Shown in pieces: positions 47,885 to 62,500 of a stretch of 64,000 nucleotides of DNA; the first letter of the stretch is position 1; each line of letters opens with the position of its first letter. The DNA is taken from NCBI GenBank assembly GCA_036925085.1, contig JAUPFP010000004.1:1-64000 (forward strand). Direction: 5' to 3'. Position numbers and translations under genes: made by a program. The notes beneath the pieces are model-generated. The model ran no database searches, was not told where the DNA came from, and saw nothing but the letters and a program-made list of their open reading frames with translations. This stretch comes from Brachycybe producta (taxonomy: Eukaryota > Arthropoda > Diplopoda > Playtdesmida > Andrognathidae).

Positions 47885-48225
47885 AATTAAGATTATTCTG
47901 TCTTTCAGGAGCAAAATTAAAAAAAAAACTGGAAAATGTTTTAAGAACTAGATGGGTCACTTAAGGGTATTTTCACGTTGATATCAAAATAAACCTTTTA
48001 TAGATAAATTAAAAAATATCAACTACCGGTACTTAAAGTTGGTTCATTTTCAAACTGACATACACAGCTTATTTTAAAAAGATTTCAACAAGAAAATAAG
48101 TGTTTCAGATACCCCCTTCTAGTTTCTAAAAACACATTCAAGTTTCTCTTCGTTTTGCATTATGAAAAACAGAATAATCAGAGTTCGAGAGGCCCAGTTT
48201 ACACTTTAAAATCACTTTACGGACA
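47885..48225. mobile_element. Family A MITE
   Basis: Both arms present, from TTAAGATTATTCTGTC to CAGTTTACACTTTAAAATCAC. Confidence 0.8.
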
Positions 48226-49900
48226 TATAGTGCAATGGCACAATGGTTGAGGACAATTTTAACTGTATGACATAATAAATACATTTAAATGTTCATCTAA
48301 TTCATGAATACATATATTTATTATCATTTGCATAACTTTTTTCCATATTGTGCCTACATAAGCGTAACTTTTGTACATAATATGAATGAAATGAATAACC
48401 CTGTAATTTTTTATAAACAAAAGAAAAAAATAACGAAATATTCAGGTAAAGGTTTTTCATGCTATAAAATTTAACCCTTTAGAATTTAGGCTCAATTTTT
48501 TTTTATAAACTAGAATTATTTAAACAATGGGTTAACATCATTTCTCTAGATAGTTATAACTAAATTTTATAACATTTGCTTCTTTATGAAAAACTTAAAA
48601 TCAATGAAGCAATTGCTGCTTTTTTTAGCAATTATATTATTAGTTCCCTTTTTTTAGTCCTCAATTTGGACTAAAACAGATTTAGCTGGGGTTTTTTGTC
48701 CATGAATACATAAAAAATAAAGAATAAAATCGCTTGCCATATAGTATCACTTCTTTTTTTTTTGTGGACATCATTCTCAAAAATCATAAACCATAAACCA
48801 TAACCCTATTTTTTAGTGAATCACATGTCATTTTTTGTTAAGTACTTTTGATAAAAGTTATAATAAATGATGTTTTTTTATGAATAATAATAATGACCTT
48901 AAGATAAGATGCATATGATAGTTAATTTAATATATAAAAAAATTAGAATTTAACTATAAGGCCCTGTTTCGACATGGCTAAAAAGAGAGTGAAAGTATTT
49001 TCAAAGTAAAGTTGAAACATTTCAACTGTAGGCCTCGTTGAAATTATTTACAAATTGTGACGTTTGCCCTCGTTAAGATTTATTTCTCTTTGGTTTTGGA
49101 CAATTTCTATTTTAGCATTTTTCTTCAACTATTCAACATTTTAGCTAGTGTAATCCATTTTAATTAGACGCAGGTTAGATTTAACTATAGATTTAATTCA
49201 AAACATTGAATTGTAAAATATATAGAAAGTGACGAGAAAGGGCAATCTATGGTTTACTTAAAGTCGGTATCGCAATAAGGGTTTTATCACTTCAATTGAT
49301 CTAACATAATAAAGGTACCTATTACAGTGAACAAGTGGGGGCCACGTTTTCACTATCATATCGAATTCCTTTTCTCCTAATAGTGACATTATATTATGAA
49401 ACTAATGGACATGCATTAGCTAATTAATTGACAATTTTCTCCCGTTGAAATCTTCATAGTTTAATAATTTTTGTCCAGTGGAAACATGGTCTAAGTATAA
49501 TTTTACCTTCCACATTTTATTTATCTGAGGAGAAATTCTACCAAAATATAATTAAATACAACCATAAGAAATTACATTTTAAATTTATGTTATGTTGTTA
49601 ACTAAGTTAAATATATGCTGACATTATAAGAAAATATGAACTTATTAAAGTTGAAGGGATTCATCTGCTTTTTTTTTTGTTCTTCTCATTCACATAAATG
49701 GCATTGTCCCAATGATTCTTCTCAAAGGTGCAACAATCCCCTCTCTGAACCTCTGAAATAAGAAGTTCAATCTTAAAGACTATGAAGTTAATGATCATCA
49801 CTCATATATACAGTTTACGAATTCTACAAAAGATCATGACTTTAAGCCATTTATATTTATATAAGCAAACCAAATCAACACAATCTAAAATAGTAAAATG
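48226..49900. other. Gene-free AT-rich stretch
   Basis: No exon, tRNA or terminal inverted repeat recognised. Confidence 0.45.
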
Positions 49901-49919
49901 AAGATGACGCAGACAATTG

Positions 49920-50112
49920 TGACGTCACTTCAATCTAGGTATATTTTTTTCTTTGGGAGATTTTTTTTTTCATAAAAAAAAAACTGTACCGTTATTTTGC
50001 CATTGGCTGTGAAAAAGTGGGGCACCGGTAATATCAACGCCATCCCCTTTACCCTACACCTCCTTCTCCTCCTTTATAAGGCAGTCAGCCCAGCGAAACG
50101 TTCAAATTTTTC
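49920..50112 (+). promoter_or_regulatory. Candidate TATA promoter of the right-hand gene
   Basis: CRE palindrome TGACGTCA at 49920-49927, pyrimidine-rich CTCCTTCTCCTCC, then a TATA box TTTATAAG at 50073-50080 and start-like TCAGTG at about 50111. It lies about 400 bp before the proposed ATG at 50501. TSS inferred from TATA spacing. Confidence 0.55.
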
Positions 50113-50500
50113 AGTGCAATTTAAAAAGTCGGAATGACTTTTATGCATATCATCATTATCACTACTTTTAGTTAACGCGTTACTGCACTTTTTTTTAAAA
50201 AAAAAACTTCAGAAAAATTAACATTTTTAGTAATAATATTTTTATTATTATTATTATTATTATTAATAAAAGAGTGTTTTATGTTTGGACCTCATCTTTA
50301 TTTTTTGGATTTTTACTTCAGGAACTCATTTCTCATCAGTTTTTCTAGTTTTCTTTTTCATTGTGCATGGATAGTCTTCAATATAGATCACTTTAAGAAG
50401 AAGAATTACATTTTAGGGTGACTGAGTTTCAATTTGGTACTCTAGGGAACAATACCCGTTATCTATCAGTTGCTCCAGGAAGAGCCTCTTTAACAGTGCC

Positions 50501-53500
50501 ATGTATGCAAGGTGAGTCAATCTTCAATTTTTTTTAAATTAATTTAATACATTTTTAAAAAAAAAATCATAGTATTTCTTAGCACTTTATAATAATGTTT
50601 TTTCCCCTTAATGGGCATACTTTATGCCAAACAGCATGCTGTGCCATTGTCAAAACTACTGCATTGTTAAGTGACATTTTTGTCTAAAGATATTGTGCAA
50701 TATTGACATCAGTTATTACAAACAAATACACTTTGGATCAATCGTAAAATTGATATCAAAATACATTTAAAAAATGAGACAATGGGTGGTTATATGCATA
50801 AAAATTAAGCATATGCTATAATTAGTGAAAAATCATGCAAAATGCTACCAATTTGCATAAGTAATTCATTGAAGTAAAGAATATACATTTACCTCTACTT
50901 TTAAGTAAGTTAGTATTTACTTTTGTCAAAGTACTAAATGCTTCGCAATATTTATGTACAATAATGACAACATTGTTATAGAAATGTACTTTATTAAAAA
51001 TATTGTTTTACTATATAATTTCCGCGTGTAAAAAATCCTCTAAAGTAAAATGCGCCAATGTGCCAAATGATGGAGAATTTTAAAGAATTTCCAACAAATT
51101 ACTTTTCAAAGTAATGAATTACAATTACTTAAATATGTATATCAGTAGTTAATTACAATTAGTATTACTAAGTTTCTTTTTAAAGACATTAATTACAATT
51201 ACAGAGAAATAGCGTGGCATCATCAATCAACACATTGATCAGTATGCTTGACAATCAGAAATAAGATAACACAAGCTCCCAGTAGTTTGATAACAAAAGT
51301 AATTGCACTTTTGACCAGAAAACGTAATTAATTATAAGTCCAAATTACAGATTTTCAAAAGTGGGCGAATTACTAATTACTTAAAAAAGTAATTTAATGA
51401 CAGTAATTCATTACTTTTGTCCAAATCACTTCAGAAACACTGGATAATTGTACAAAAAAAACGTGTAGCGTTATTTGACAACTCTTCTGTTTTAGATTAA
51501 TTTGGATATTTAATTTGGAAGATTATAATTATCAAATTGCAGAAAAATAACTATTTAAGCATACCCCCCCCCCCCCCCGGCTTAAAACAAGAAATTACAA
51601 ACTCTAATGGTTGTATATATTTAGAATAATTTTTAAGTTAAAGATAGAACTAAAATGAATTTGCTATCAAATGTTCATGAGTTTAGCACTACCTTTGACT
51701 TAGAATTCATTAAGAAATGTATAACCCTTAAAGAAGAAGGAAAAAAAAAGCTCTTTCAGAGCACTGAACGCTACCCAACTTTTTATTTTAAGGGCATTAA
51801 CACTTCTTATTTCATTCATTTTTTTCAGCTTTTAAAAATTATAATGTTAATGTTGTACATTCTTGTATGTAAGTTTTTTTTTATATTAAAACTTTTGTTT
51901 GATCAATCACCTCGAACAAGTGTTCATATATATTTTTAAAATGTGTGACTTCAAAACAAAAGGCGAAAGTTTAATTTTAAGCAAAATACAAAAAAGTGAA
52001 GAAAATGCTTAAAAACCGCAAAAAAGGGAAATAAATTGATTGACCTCACTCATGATCCTTTTTTTATATCGTGAGAAATTATCCGCTATTACTCAGCAAT
52101 TATATGCATCCAAATAAAAAACAATGAAATTTAGTAGAAAATTAGTTAAACGATAAAACTTAAAGATTGTTTTATGCAATAAATTGATGTGAATTTACGT
52201 TTTAATTTAAATCTAAGCTTTCACTGTGTTATTTGACTCATTTCAATACAAAAATCTCCTTATTGGTTTTTTTTTCTTCAAAAAAACAAAGAATGAGTTT
52301 TCAACAGTGACATAATTTGAAATTAAAACTTTAATAATAGGTTCAATTCAACATTTATTATTACTCGTAATTTATATATTTACAACCAATCCATTATCTC
52401 AAAAAACAAATTATGCAAATCATGGGTGTTATTAACATAATAACATAAAAAAATGAAAATGACTATTGAAGTATTAATATGGAAATTTTGAAATTCATCA
52501 GCTTGTACTACTTTTTCTCATCTTTTTTGCTTGTTTTACATCTATTTGTAATATTCCAGTGGATAACTAATAACTGGTTATATTAGTTAGAAGAAGTGAG
52601 AATCAGGTAGTGCAAATATTAATTTTTTTTTTTTTTAAGAAGAAACTCGGTAATTTGCCTCGAGAAAAATATGTCATTTACCTCTGTCTTTAAATATGCA
52701 CCAATAAATCCAATAAAAAAACATCTCGAATATTTTTTTCTATTATCTCAATAATGATTACTAGGGCTCGGATTTTTATACAATATCAAGCAATTTTTTC
52801 CGAATTTGTGGCCCAAGTGAGAATAAATTTGAGACATAACAATCCCGTTTAGATCAACCGACAATTATAATTTTTTTTCAATCTAACACACTGGTTAGAG
52901 GGTAGAACTATAGTTAACAACTGATCCTAACCAAACATCTACCCTATAACCAGCCTTTTTTGATTTGAAAAAGCATACAGTAATTTTAATTGCTCTAATG
53001 ATGATTATAGTGATGACTACTTCATAATTGGCACTTGGGCCACAAATTGAGAAACATTTGCTTGATTTTGCATAAAAATCCTACACCAAATGATGTCTTA
53101 TGTAAATATATACATCATATATTTCTAATTATTTCCTTACATTAGAACGAAATTTATTTAGGTAACTGTTATGACCAATTTTAACTTCACTCTATAATTA
53201 AAAATTTAATGTTTTGGTTGGTTTACCATTTTAATTTACACCTTCTCATGAGAAACAGCACCCTTGAACCATCATTTACAGATTTACAATGATTAAAAAT
53301 TACTACATAAAAAAATAATAAATTGCATATTAACTGTGTTATGGTTAAAAAGATAATTACTAATTTGATTTTTTCACAATTGAACTATTTTGAATGCAGG
53401 TGACGAAAATTCAAACATTTATAATTGTATATATATATATAGGTTCAGTAAGGAATAACCCCAGGTATAATGAGATTAGATTTACCCATCCTTTTGGTGG

Positions 53501-56500
53501 TTTCAGTTTTTAAATGAAAATATCCCTCATTGGCAGAAAAAAAGATGAAATCAATTTGAATAAATGGACTCCATTTTGATTTACTACTAATATAATAATA
53601 GTATTTCTTTCAAAAAGATATTGAATGACAAAGGTGCTATTATTACACCTCAATTAAATTATGTTTTATGTAATTTTTGTTTAACAAAATAGGTTTTGAA
53701 ATATATAAAATATTTTTTTATCTGTAACAAACAGCTAATTACATATTTTTATATTGCATTTGTTTATTTAGTTAATTTAAATATATGTAATAGAAAAGGT
53801 AAAATGTAGGACAGCATGATTTATTAAAGGTAAATAAATAGATGTATTCGATGAACTTAAGTGAGGATCATTTGCAAGCTGTAACGCTGAGCAAAGCAAG
53901 GAGCAAAACCTTGCCATTCTTGAACGTTTGCTAGCTGCCAAGAACAGAGCATTTTTAGATGGTATTCTTACTAGAAATCCCCATATAAGTTAACGGGGCG
54001 ATCTAAAACCAGTTAAAAAAATTAAGGGCCATAAGGTTAGGTCGATTTCATTTTGAAGATGCAGTGCTCCCATTGGCAATATTTAAAAGCAAGATTCGAT
54101 GCAATATGCCCTTGAATTAATTGCAATTGCCAAAGTGATAATACTTTTGTAAAACTTAAAAATGTGGTTTCTTGTAAACAGTCTTATAGAAAAAAGCTGA
54201 TCGTCGTTTTTTTTTTTTTGCAAGAAACTGTGCAAAATTCACAGCAATAGTTGACTTATTTCTTGCACAGAATTTTGCAAGAAAATCGTAATTGGGAATT
54301 ATTGTCGCAGCCACAATGGCTCTTGAGCTGATTGCAGACATTCTAAGTTGAATATTAAATTAAAATACTTCGAAGTCGTTTTTCGTGTACTTAAAAAATA
54401 TTTTCAAAAGCCAACATTTTCAAAGAAAATCCAAACAAAATGTCCTACCAATAAATATTCTTGATTCCTTCTTTCAACTGTGTCCCTTTAAACTGTCCAC
54501 CCAGTTAAGGATGTTCATTAAATATAACAACTCACCCATGATAATAATTTGTTTTCACATGACCTTACACACATATAATTAAAGAAACTGTCTTCGATTA
54601 AACAATGTTTTAAGAAATGCTCTTATTCTCTTTATTGAAGTAGATTACCCATTATTTGACATGCAGGTTAACCATTTAATGATATAAATAGATACTTTGA
54701 AGCTTAAAGAAGGTTATTATTATACAAAACCATCTTTGGTAGACATAAAAGTAGGAAAGAGTTTGTCACAAGTAATTTTTGTGGAAACTTTTTTTTTATA
54801 TATATTTAAAAAAAAAAAGAAAACTGTAGAATATGTAAATGATTGCTCATCCAAAAAAAAAATGGCTACGCCTGGCTTAGGACCATAATATGAACTAAAT
54901 ATACACGGTATATGAAAAAAAAGTAAATTAAGTAAAATTATGTGGTCACCTCAATAATTCAAGAAGCGAGTAATTATTTTTCTTTAGAATCGCTTCTTTG
55001 TCAACTTCTCATGAACATTTTGACATTTCATGATTTCACGCATCATTACAGCAAAATTATAAAAAATAATAACTTGAGTGCAATTTTATTAATTGTTAAT
55101 TTAATAAATAGGTCTATAATTCTTGTGACCAAATCAAAATAACTGAAATAATTTTATAAAAGCTGCTTTTTCGAACTCTTGACAATATATTATGGATTTC
55201 AGGAGCAACACTAAAGGTGGTATATTCTAAAACGTTACTTACGCGGTTGAGCCAAAGTGAAACTTAAACAAAGCTAAACTTAAAAAATTCTTAGATGTTT
55301 TAATGTTTTACTTCATAATTTAAACTTAACTTTATTTAAAGAAACGCTTTTGAATACAAAGGTTAGAAGTTAAAGTGTGTTTAGAAAGTGGAACTGTAAA
55401 TACCGTGTGCACACATGAGTTAAATGAATACGGAATATTACGGAAATATATACGGAATCCAATTAAGCTCATGAACCAAATAAAAATTGACTTTATTATT
55501 AATATTTCAAATTGAAATACAAAATCAATATTTTGTCAATATTTTATATATTATTATTTAAGTATTAACTCAATATTTTCAGATTAAATTAACTGAATAA
55601 ATTGAATTCGACGACATATTGTTTGTTTGTCCTTCACAGGGCTCTGTAGAACACGTTTATTATTTAAATGCATTTAAATTATCAGGTGTGTACTAGGTAT
55701 AACTTAAAATATTGTCTGTTTAAAGTTGAGTCGTTTTCAAAATCACATAAAAAGCTTATTTTAAGATATATCAGCTTGAAAATATCCTTAATTGATTAAG
55801 TTACCCTTCTAGTTTCTAAACACTTTTGAAGTTTCTCTTAATGTTGCTTCCGAAAGTGACGTTTACATTTTAAAACCACGTTAATGTTAATACAAAAAAA
55901 ATCATAAATTTAAATTTAGAAACAGATTAAACATTTAATTATGTTTTTAAAGTGTCCAACTTGTCACTGTTTAAACACCACGATAAATGGGAGTAGTTAA
56001 GATTGAATGATCACGTCGTATCTTTGATTTGGTACTTTGGGTTTTTTTCAGTATATTTTTGCACTACTGAATTTTATCTACATGTCTTAAGATAAAAAAA
56101 AACATTATACAAATACGATAATTTGCTAAAAAAAAAGTAGTTTAACTCACGTCATTTGAGCTAAAGAAATCTGGCTTTTATTTCTTTGAAAATTGCAGGT
56201 TCATGCATTTTAATCCTTTTTTTTAATAAAAAAAAGTGATAAAATTTTATTATAAGCGTTGTCTACATTTTTTTTAATTTTTTAATATGCATTTTAGTTT
56301 TTGTTGCTAAATTAGATTTGCTATGTATACATATAATTACATTTATATGTATAGATGTAATTACATTTTATATGAAATGTGAAATGAAAAAATTCGTTTC
56401 AAATTTCAACCTAAATTACTTATTACAAGTATAAAATCATATAACTGGTAATTATTTTAAATAGGGAAAAACTACTGAACTACCTAAATTTATTTCCTTT

Positions 56501-59500
56501 TACGCCTTTTCACTTTATATCACATTCTAATATATATTTTTAAAAAAATGTGCTTGTTGAACTACTAAATTTGTAATGAAATTTTTATACATGTACAATG
56601 TTATGACAGATGGAAAGAATTGGAATAATAGCAATGATGTATATTAACCGTCTTGCCTTAGGCCTGGTGCACACCATGACATAATGCTGCAGCAATGCAA
56701 AGTCACTATCAACATGTGCATTACTTCATTAGCTAAACACACAATAACAATTTGTAACAATTGTTAATTAGCAATCAAATGTGAAATAAATAAACGTGAA
56801 GTATATCACATGTGTAATTTAATCTGTAATTTACATTTATGTAAATTAAGTAGGCGTGGCGACAATTACGGTTCGGAAGTAACTATTGCAACCCACTTTT
56901 TCTATTTTAATTTGGCTAATCATATTAATTATTATATTCAACTGACAGTACTTGTGTATAACAAACAAAAATGAGCACATCATTGTTAGTATTTCAGTTG
57001 TATAGAAATTTCTAAGTGAAATGTTGAATTACATTTCATGCCCACTATACATGAAATAGTCCTACTAAAAACAAAAATATCTAACAAAATAAATCTCAAA
57101 CATACCTAAAAATATGTCTAAAAATATATCGAAAAATATATCTAAAAAATAAATATCTAAAAAATAAATATCTAAAGAATATATCTAAAAATATATCTAA
57201 AAATATATCTAAAAATATATCTAAAAACATATCTAAAAATATATCCAAAAATATACCTAAAAATATATCGAAAAATATATCGAAAAATATATCGAAAATC
57301 AATCACATAGTTTTATCAGAAAATTTAAGTTTTCGAAATGATGTCTCTTGATATGAAGTGAATTCACTTCACAATTCACTTCTTTCATAGGACAAACACT
57401 GAAATGTGTTGCGGCCAAAAAGGAAATATAATATTCTATCAGAAATCATTTCATGTATACAATATTGAACCTTAATGTGACCAAACTTTTACTAAGGTTC
57501 ACCCCTCACCCTTTTTCCACTCCATCCAATGTTATATTTTAAAACATATGGAGCATTCATTGTAGTAATGCATTACATAAAAAAGATCAAATTCTTTAGA
57601 AAAAAATAATTCATAGTTGAAAATAAAAAATAAGAGATTTCTCCTATTCTTCATAAACCTACTCCACCTTTAGAAATTACAGAGTTTGAGACAACTGAGT
57701 GACCACACCCATCTTAGTCGGTCATCTTGTCTGCCCCAATCTCTTATTTTTTTTAGCAATAATATTGTAGTATATATTTGAGATAATATTGTATTTAGTT
57801 ATTAAGTAGAAAACAAAAGAAAAAGTTTATAGTTCACTGAAAATTGTAAGTTGTTCAAACATGATATTAACATTATTTCAGGTTATCTTCATTACTAACA
57901 AATAAACTCGAATAAAAAACAATACAATTCAGATATCTTAATTTTTTATGTGTAGTTTTCAATTCGAAACAAAAGAAAGTGTTCCATAATCGCAATTTGC
58001 TCCATGAATTTTAATAAAATTTCGATAAAATCGTATATTCATTTGACCACAAATTTATACTGTAAAAATAACCAAGATCTAAGCTCAATTAGGTTTCGAG
58101 GTGTAAAAAATTATAACAACCGGTCTATATTTTGATAAATTGTTTTATATTATAGAAAATCTTTAAAAAAAAATGAAACAAGTTGTAATTTTTTTTAAAC
58201 ATATCTTTTTTAATTTTATTAAACGTCAGTAATATAACATTTTTAGAAAATTAAACAAATCGCAAATTTTTTTTTTATATAATCCCCATTTTACAGATTT
58301 TTTAAAATTTTTTATGGTATATAAAACCTTTAAAATTGATACCAGTTGTAAAATGTTTATGTACTCCCCATTTTAAAGATACTTTTGTATTTTTTTATTG
58401 TAAAAAATTATGATTTGTTTAATTTTTTTTCATATAATCCAGATTTTTAAGATATTTTTTTAAATTTTGTTATATAATAATTAGGGCTCGGATTTTTATG
58501 CAGTATCAAGCAAATGTTTCTCAATCTGTGGCTAAAGTGCCAATTGTGACATAATAATCATCATCATCATTACAGCAGCTTCAATTAAACTATTTCTAAT
58601 CAAAAAGGCTGGTTAGAGGCTAGATATCTGGTTACTATCAGTTATCAACTACGAGTTCTAGCCTCTAACAAGTGTTTTTTTTTATTGAAAGTTAAACATA
58701 ATTGTCGGTTGACCTAAACAGGTGATTGTTACTCCACAATTGGCAATTGGGCCGAAGATTGAGAAACATTTGCTTGATAATGCATAAAAATCCGAGCCCT
58801 AATAATAATATATAGTAGATTTTTTAAAAAAATTAAATCGTAAATTTTTTTTATATAATCTTCATTTTAAAGATACGTTATTTAAATTTTTTATATTATA
58901 TAAAATCTTTAAAAACTGAAACAAGTTGTAATTTGTTTTTACATAATCCCCATTTTAAAGATATTCTTTTTAAATTTTGGTATACAATATAAATTTTTTT
59001 TAAAAAATTAAACTAGTTGTAATTTTTTATATAATCCCCCATTTTTAAAAAAAATTATTAAAACTAGAATAAAATTATCTCTTTCTTTGGTCTTTTTTTA
59101 TGAAGTTGAACTTATTTGTTCACAATTTGAACCAAAATCCAAATACGAAAAAAAAACATTGAACAATGTTTTCAATGAAAATGTTTCGGTAATTTGTAAC
59201 ATATTCACGTATTGTACACAAAACAACAAATATATCAATTACATACAAACAAATCTGACAAAATCTTTTATCAAGCTTTATTTATAAAGAGAAAGGAGGA
59301 GGAGGGTAAAGAAAATTTATTTCAACTTAATATAATATAAAACTTGAGGTTATAATAAACACAAAAGAATTACTGGCCTAATTAATCAGATCTAGAAAGG
59401 AAGAAAAAAATGAATTCTAATGACAACAATAGGTCGTAGTATATTTTTTTTAAGAAAAAATGGCTGAGGACAATGTCACGATCACGTGTGAGCGAACATT

Positions 59501-62500
59501 CAACCCTTTTAAAATTAATTCCTGAAATAAGGGCCTACATTTGCATAATTTAGTACAAGTCTTATTTGTTGTTATGTTGTATACAACATGTTTATAAATT
59601 CCATGTCATTTTTTTAAAAAAATGCTTAATTTTTTAATACCTTTTGACATGTTGTTGCAAATTACACGTTTGAAAACTAACCAGAGGGTTTCTTATTATA
59701 AAGCCTCCAATATAATAGGAAACTATTACAGTATCATACAATGAACAGCTGATTTAGAAACTAGAAGGGTAGCTCAATCACTTAAGGATATTTTCATGTT
59801 GATATTTTTCAAAATAAACTTTTTATAGACAAAAGTAATAAAAAAATTGGCCTGTTTACATGAAAACTTATTTTGAAAGATGAAAATATCATTAAGGTGG
59901 GTTTTAAAGTGTAAAAACTCCACCCAAACACTGATTATTCTGTCTTTCAGGTGCAAAATGAAGAAAAACCTGACTACGTTTTAGAAACTAGAATGACATA
60001 CTGATATCTTTCGAAATAATTTTTATGCTAGTTTGAAAATGTCCCAACTTTAACTTTTGTCTAAAAAAAAAAGTTTATTTTGAAAGATATCAACAAAAAA
60101 TGCCCTTATGTTATTGAGCAGCTACCCTTCTACTTTTTAAAAAATAAGTTTCTCTTCATTTACACCTAAAATACGTGTTTCAAGAGAAGTTTGCAAAAAA
60201 TTAGTAATTTTCGATATTATGCATTTTCTTTTGTCTTTTTTAGTGGTTTTCACTAAAAAAGACAAAAGAAAATGCATAATATCGAAAATTACTATTTTTT
60301 TTTCTCTCCAAAAACTGAAAGTACTAAAATGAAACAGTGAAGCTTTTGGTTTAGTTTTAGAATCCATTTTTTTTTTTGAAAACCTGTGATTTGCATGTAA
60401 AAAATATAATTTCAGGTTAAAAAAAACCATGTGTTAAAATTACAGACTACCCCATCCATGGAAGAGATTGCGTGTGAACAATTTTTCTGCATGACAACCT
60501 CAAAATAAGAATGTGTTGGATTCTATAATAATTCCTCATCCTGAAATTTTTTTTTTTTTCAAAAACTCAAAATTCATTTTTTTTTCTCCAAAAAAAAAAA
60601 ACAGAAGAAAAAAAAAATTGAAATTTGAGTTTTATGAAATAGATTCCAAGATTTTTATACATTCTATACTTGGAGAGTATCATTGGTAAAATGGTACAAA
60701 TACAATAAGATAATGTTTTAAACAAAATATGTAATTAACATTCACGCATTGTTATAAATGTAACGCAAAGAAAGAGAGAGAAAAAAAAAATGTCGACCAA
60801 AAAAAAAATTTAGATCTTGTCATTTGAAAGAAAAAACTACAATACAATTTCACTGTTTTTAATTTTCTCCATTGTGTGTCTATATGGGTTTTGTGGATGT
60901 AGGGCTACTTAAGATCTATATTTTTCTACATTTTCTAAAGTTGAATAGGGTTAAAAGAAGAATTAGAACAAGGCCAATGGTGTATAATGTAAAATGTATT
61001 GATAGGTAAAAAAATACCCTGTAATTGGAATGAATGAATGAAGATGAACTAATTATTGTTCTGTACTGTCTCCACAGTATGTGTGTGTGTGTGGCACTGG
61101 GCGATGTCACTTATTTGAAAAATAAAAAAAACCACGTCATATGTTACTAATGTACATGCTTCATATTTTCTAACATTTGCTAAAAACGGTATTTAAATAG
61201 TGTATACGTGAATTCGATAGAGCACAACACATTATTCACCTGCAACTTTTTTTTTAAAGTTTTTGCTTAAAACTGTCACAATCGAATAGAAATTACCTGT
61301 AGAGCAACCACAATTATGATTTTTTTTGTCAATAAAAAAAGCCTTTATAAGTTAAAGAGTTCTCTATAGTCAGTCATTAGCATATGTCAACTACAAAACT
61401 AGCATCTAAAAAGCAAAAATTGTGATTGCTCTAATTATTTGCATGAAAAACTTACAACGAAGTTGAGGTAAAATATTGTTATTTTGTAAATCCGTTTGCC
61501 ATGTTAAATGCATTTTTGTAAAGGGTTTCCAAAAATTATTTTTATAACCATAACACAACTATATACATGTATTATATTTACAATTACAATCAGTACTCAG
61601 CTAGCAGCCAAATAGGCCTACGATAATTGTAAAGATCATTTTCGGACACCCTGTATATTAAATACATTATTTTGTATTCCTGTTTCAAAAGATAATGTAC
61701 TCTGTGTATGTGTGAAATTCATAAAAGAAAATCAAAATTAAGAGAAACTAGAAAGTATGTTTAAAAAATAGAAGGGTAACTCAACCACTTTGAAGGTACT
61801 TTTTTTCAAATTAAATTTTTTATAGGAAAAAATGAAAAAAATATCGTTTTCTTAAAGTTGGGTCATAAGAAAACCTTTGTTTAGAAAGACAACAATATGA
61901 AATTACCCTTAAGGAATTGAGCTGTCCTTCTAGTTTCTAAAACACATTTAAGTTTTCTCTCCATTTTGCATCTGAAAGACAGAACAAATCAAGAGTTTGA
62001 GAGCCGTTTACACTTTAAAACCACCTTAACTTAAAACTTTCTAAATGCAAAATTACAGTTGAAATTCAAACTAGGTCTAAATGTCAGTAAATGAATTGTA
62101 GAGAGAAAAGTGAATAATTGAAGGTATATTTTCTAAAATTCTAGCAGATGTGGTGTTCAATCTCCTTATTGTTAAAATCTGTGGTAAGATTTCATCGAAA
62201 TTGAAATCATATACATTTTAGTTTTAATTAATTTATAATTTAGTTATTACAATTGTATCAAAATTTAAATTTGCAATATTTCAATGTTAATTACATCCAA
62301 TAATTAAAATAGGGTCATTTCTAAATTTAAAAAAAAAATTGAAGTTATCTTTCAGAGACCGTGAGACTGTGCCACACATTCTTTAAGTTGCCGCTATTTT
62401 TTCTCCCACATTATGACTAAGTAGTATTGATATTATATTTGTTTTAATAAAAACAAAATAGTTGCATTTAGTTTGAAATTCATTGTCAAATGTAATCATT

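Noticed and set aside
51655..51939. 94-residue plus-strand frame
   Set aside because: AT-driven frame inside the 13.2 kb intron; no signal of selection, domain or splice context visible.
57096..57302. Reverse-strand FRYIF/LDIF repeat protein
   Set aside because: Produced by a 12-bp AT-rich tandem repeat.
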